NCBI GenBank assembly: GCA_028290245.1
Contig: JAQGKG010000082.1
Span: 1-7,075, forward strand
Direction of reading: 5' to 3'
DNA length: 7,075 bases
Origin: Devosia sp.
Lineage (GTDB): Bacteria; Pseudomonadota; Alphaproteobacteria; Rhizobiales; Devosiaceae
Shown: one piece after another, positions 5,181 through 7,075 of the stretch
Layout of the letters: the number at the start of each line of letters is the position of its first letter
Position numbering within the stretch: the first letter of the stretch is position 1
Notes under the pieces: generated by a model
What the model was told of the DNA's origin: nothing
Databases searched by the model: none
The model's input: only the letters and a program-made list of their open reading frames with translations
Program-made: the position numbers and the translations under genes

Positions 5181-6356
5181 TCAGGAAGCGACCGGCGGGA
5201 TATCGACCCAACTGCGGGTCTGAGAGGACTCCATGCAGGCGTCGATGATCTGGCAGATGTGATGGCCCGTTTCGAAGGATGGCCACGCCAGGGTGTTAGT
5301 AGTGATCGAACGGATCACCTCGAAAGCTTCGATGATCTTGCTCTCATTGTAACCGAGGGAAAAATTCGGAAGGGGCAAGAATGCGCGGTACGTCTCGTTC
5401 TCAGTCCCAACGTCGATCTCGCGGAAGCCGCGACGTCCTTCCCGATCTTCGTTCGAATAAAAGCGAAGCCGGTTCACCTCGTCGTAGTCGTAGGCGATGC
5501 TGCCCTTCGTGCCGTAAACCTCATAGGTCTGCTTGAACTTACGGCCCATCGCGACGCGGCTGAAATCGACGATGCCGCTGGCGCCGTTCTCGAACTTCAC
5601 CAGAAGGTTTGTCGCATCGGGGTTGGTGACCTCGGCCATTTCCTCTGTGCCGGTCAGATTGCCGCCCTGCCCCAGATTGCTCCCGCTGACGACGGGCCGC
5701 CTTTTAGTCACGATGATATTGTCGGCAACCAGCGAGCTTACCCGGCCGACCAAGAAATCCATGAAGCTGAACACATGCGAGCCTGTGTCACCTACGATAC
5801 CAGTCGGCGCCAGCTTGCCATCAGCTCGCCACATAAAGGGCGAGTTGGGATCGGCGAACATGTCGACATGCTGGCAACCCTTGAACTGAGTGATCTCGCC
5901 GATCTCGCCTGACTGGATTATGTCACGGGCAAGATCGTGCACCGGATTGCGCGGGAAGCCATGACCTACGCGGGTGATGACGCCCTTTGCTTTGGCGATA
6001 TCGGCCAGTTCGCGGGCTTGCTCGGCGGTATCGGCAAGCGGCTTCTCGCAATAAACGTGCTTGCCGGCAAGCAACGCCGCTTTTGCAACTTCGTAGTGCA
6101 GGTTGTCGGGCAGGCAGATGTCGATAAGGTCGATTTCGGGGTCGTTAGCGACCGCTAGCCAGTCCGTTGTGACTCGGGCGCCGGGCGCCCGGACATCGGC
6201 ATCCCTGAGGCGGTCGGGATTGTGCTCCACCAAGGCCACGACTCGCGCCGTACCGCCGGAGGTGCCGAGGAAATGGGGAAAGGTCTGGTAGGCCATGGTG
6301 TGAACCTTACCCATCCACCCCGACGCCCCCAGCACTGCAACTCGTACTTCCTTCAT
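5181..6356 (-). CDS. Gfo/Idh/MocA-family NAD(P)-dependent oxidoreductase
   Basis: The 391-residue product has the usual length for this family, which reversibly oxidises a hydroxyl of a sugar, sugar derivative or cyclitol with NAD(P). The N-terminal Rossmann domain has GASGWMG (10-16). EKP (104-106) carries the conserved lysine, and GDTGSH (189-194) supplies the Asp190/His194 pair expected in the active site. The C-terminal sheet domain includes YGTKGSI (281-287), RRGFREIDVG (308-317) and GYNESKIIEA (335-344). From memory, the segments ADPNSPFMWR (168-177), the RRGF stretch and the terminal SWVDIP resemble bacterial levoglucosan dehydrogenase-like members. I take this as a hint toward C3 oxidation of a pyranose, not an identification. 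The ATG at 6354-6356 has GGGAGG 6 bases before it; a 48-residue extension to 6500 would run into the regulator gene and adds no fold element. It follows the LacI-type gene by 25 bases, so the two are very likely cotranscribed. No signal peptide is seen. Confidence 0.93.
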   Translation of the reverse strand: MKEVRVAVLGASGWMGKVHTMAYQTFPHFLGTSGGTARVVALVEHNPDRLRDADVRAPGARVTTDWLAVANDPEIDLIDICLPDNLHYEVAKAALLAGKHVYCEKPLADTAEQARELADIAKAKGVITRVGHGFPRNPVHDLARDIIQSGEIGEITQFKGCQHVDMFADPNSPFMWRADGKLAPTGIVGDTGSHVFSFMDFLVGRVSSLVADNIIVTKRRPVVSGSNLGQGGNLTGTEEMAEVTNPDATNLLVKFENGASGIVDFSRVAMGRKFKQTYEVYGTKGSIAYDYDEVNRLRFYSNEDREGRRGFREIDVGTENETYRAFLPLPNFSLGYNESKIIEAFEVIRSITTNTLAWPSFETGHHICQIIDACMESSQTRSWVDIPPVAS

Positions 6357-6362
6357 TTCGCC

Positions 6363-6368
6363 CCTCCC
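6363..6368 (-). promoter_or_regulatory. Shine-Dalgarno site that decides the Gfo/Idh start
   Basis: On the minus strand GGGAGG is followed by six bases and the ATG at 6356. It lies in the 25-base gap after the regulator stop, which supports re-initiation within one transcript and rules out the longer frame starting at 6500. Confidence 0.7.
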
Positions 6369-6381
6369 GCCGCTTCCGGCA

Positions 6382-7075
6382 TCATGTTTCTGACGCGGCC
6401 GAAACGCGCTGTCGGCGCGTACCCTCGAATTTTCCGCTACTCGACTGGCGCACCACCAGCGAAACGTCGGCTCGATGTTCTGGAGGCGGCACGTGGCCAT
6501 CCTCCAACCAGGACAGGACGGTTTGCGCGATCGACCTGCCGAAGCCGGCGATATCGCACCGGACCGAACTCACCGGCGGCCAGCTCTGGGCAACTTCCTC
6601 GATATCGTCGAAGCCGACGATTTTGAGGTCCGGTCCCACCGCCCGACCGACTTCGGCGCAACCTGAAACCATGCCGAGTGCGACCTGGTCGTTGAAACAG
6701 ATGACAGCGTCTACATCGGGATGCTTGCCGGCCAACGTTTTCGCCACCTCGTGACCGAAGGTCCGAGTGGCCTTGCCGGTCAGGACGATTGGATCGTGAC
6801 CCCTGGCCTCAAGAACCGAAAGGTACCCAGACAAACGTTCGCGCGTCACGCCGCGACCTTCGAGACCACCCACGAAGGCAATATTTCTCGCGCCACTTTC
6901 GAGTAGGTGCTCGGTCGCCGCGCGACTCCCACTGACGTAATCGGGTGCTGCAAACGGGAAGATGTCCGTGCGCGGGTCCACGTTGCGCAACACCTGCATG
7001 GCCGGAATGCCGGCCCGCTCGATCGCGTCAAAGGTGGACGCATCCTCGCCATAAGCAGGCGAGATTATCAGCGCC
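6382..7075 (-). CDS. LacI/GalR-family transcriptional regulator, 3' part
   Basis: The visible 230 residues are the effector-binding half of a LacI-type repressor; the frame continues past the right edge, where the N-terminal helix-turn-helix must lie. The fragment begins at LIISPAYG, the typical first-strand segment of the periplasmic-binding-protein-like core. Further family landmarks are AGIPAMQVLRNVD (the giP-x-V-x-R segment), DYVSGSRAATEHLLESG, IAFVGGLEG, ERLSGYLSVLEARG, DAVICFNDQVALG, LKIVGFDDIEE and the C-terminal VVRQSSSG. These proteins bind a sugar or related metabolite and usually release from palindromic DNA when it is present. The gene ends 25 bases before the Gfo/Idh gene, so it probably heads this operon. 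It is a candidate to bind the GAACGTTC-centred site at 2789-2804. An ATG at 6997-6999 is internal and not the start. Effector unknown. Confidence 0.92.
   Translation of the reverse strand, partial: ALIISPAYGEDASTFDAIERAGIPAMQVLRNVDPRTDIFPFAAPDYVSGSRAATEHLLESGARNIAFVGGLEGRGVTRERLSGYLSVLEARGHDPIVLTGKATRTFGHEVAKTLAGKHPDVDAVICFNDQVALGMVSGCAEVGRAVGPDLKIVGFDDIEEVAQSWPPVSSVRCDIAGFGRSIAQTVLSWLEDGHVPPPEHRADVSLVVRQSSSGKFEGTRRQRVSAASET

Noticed and set aside
5169..5912. Plus-strand open frame of 247 codons
   Set aside because: It is antisense to the Gfo/Idh gene, whose motifs are intact. The long frame is a by-product of GC-rich codon use.

Overview
The window carries a compact run of redox-enzyme genes, all on the minus strand, with a gene-poor stretch of about 1 kb at the left. 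The genes are GC-rich and use codons ending mostly in G or C. With the LacI-family regulator and the enzyme families present, this suggests an alphaproteobacterium, perhaps a sphingomonad or rhizobial relative. That placement is an impression, not a demonstration; no rRNA, tRNA or marker gene is present.

In transcription order (right to left) the layout is as follows. A LacI/GalR-type repressor enters from the right edge (its DNA-binding domain lies outside) and ends at 6382. A Gfo/Idh/MocA NAD(P)-dependent oxidoreductase follows 25 bases later (6356 to 5181). A large FAD flavoprotein of the fumarate reductase / L-aspartate oxidase superfamily follows (5107 to 3038). These three look like one transcript. 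A possible 55-codon reading frame overlaps the flavoprotein stop (3048 to 2881) and is doubtful. After a roughly 350-base gap holding an operator-like palindrome and a possible leader hairpin comes a GMC-family FAD alcohol dehydrogenase (2687 to 1098). The left kilobase (112 to 1097) has no convincing complete gene. At its far left are a perfect 16-bp palindrome and a possible start of a further minus-strand gene that runs off the left edge.

The combination of one sugar-sensing type regulator and three dehydrogenases of unrelated folds (one NAD(P)-dependent, two FAD-dependent) reads as part of a catabolic cluster for a polyhydroxylated compound such as a sugar, anhydrosugar, glycoside or cyclitol. 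The substrate cannot be read from the sequence. No transporter, hydrolase, kinase or iron-sulfur partner subunit is in view. The flavoprotein is the least understood member: it keeps the FAD-binding framework of fumarate reductase-like enzymes but lacks several of their usual active-site patterns. The likely regulatory logic, by inference, is that the LacI-type protein controls its own operon and, through the GAACGTTC-centred palindrome at 2789 to 2804, the separate GMC gene.
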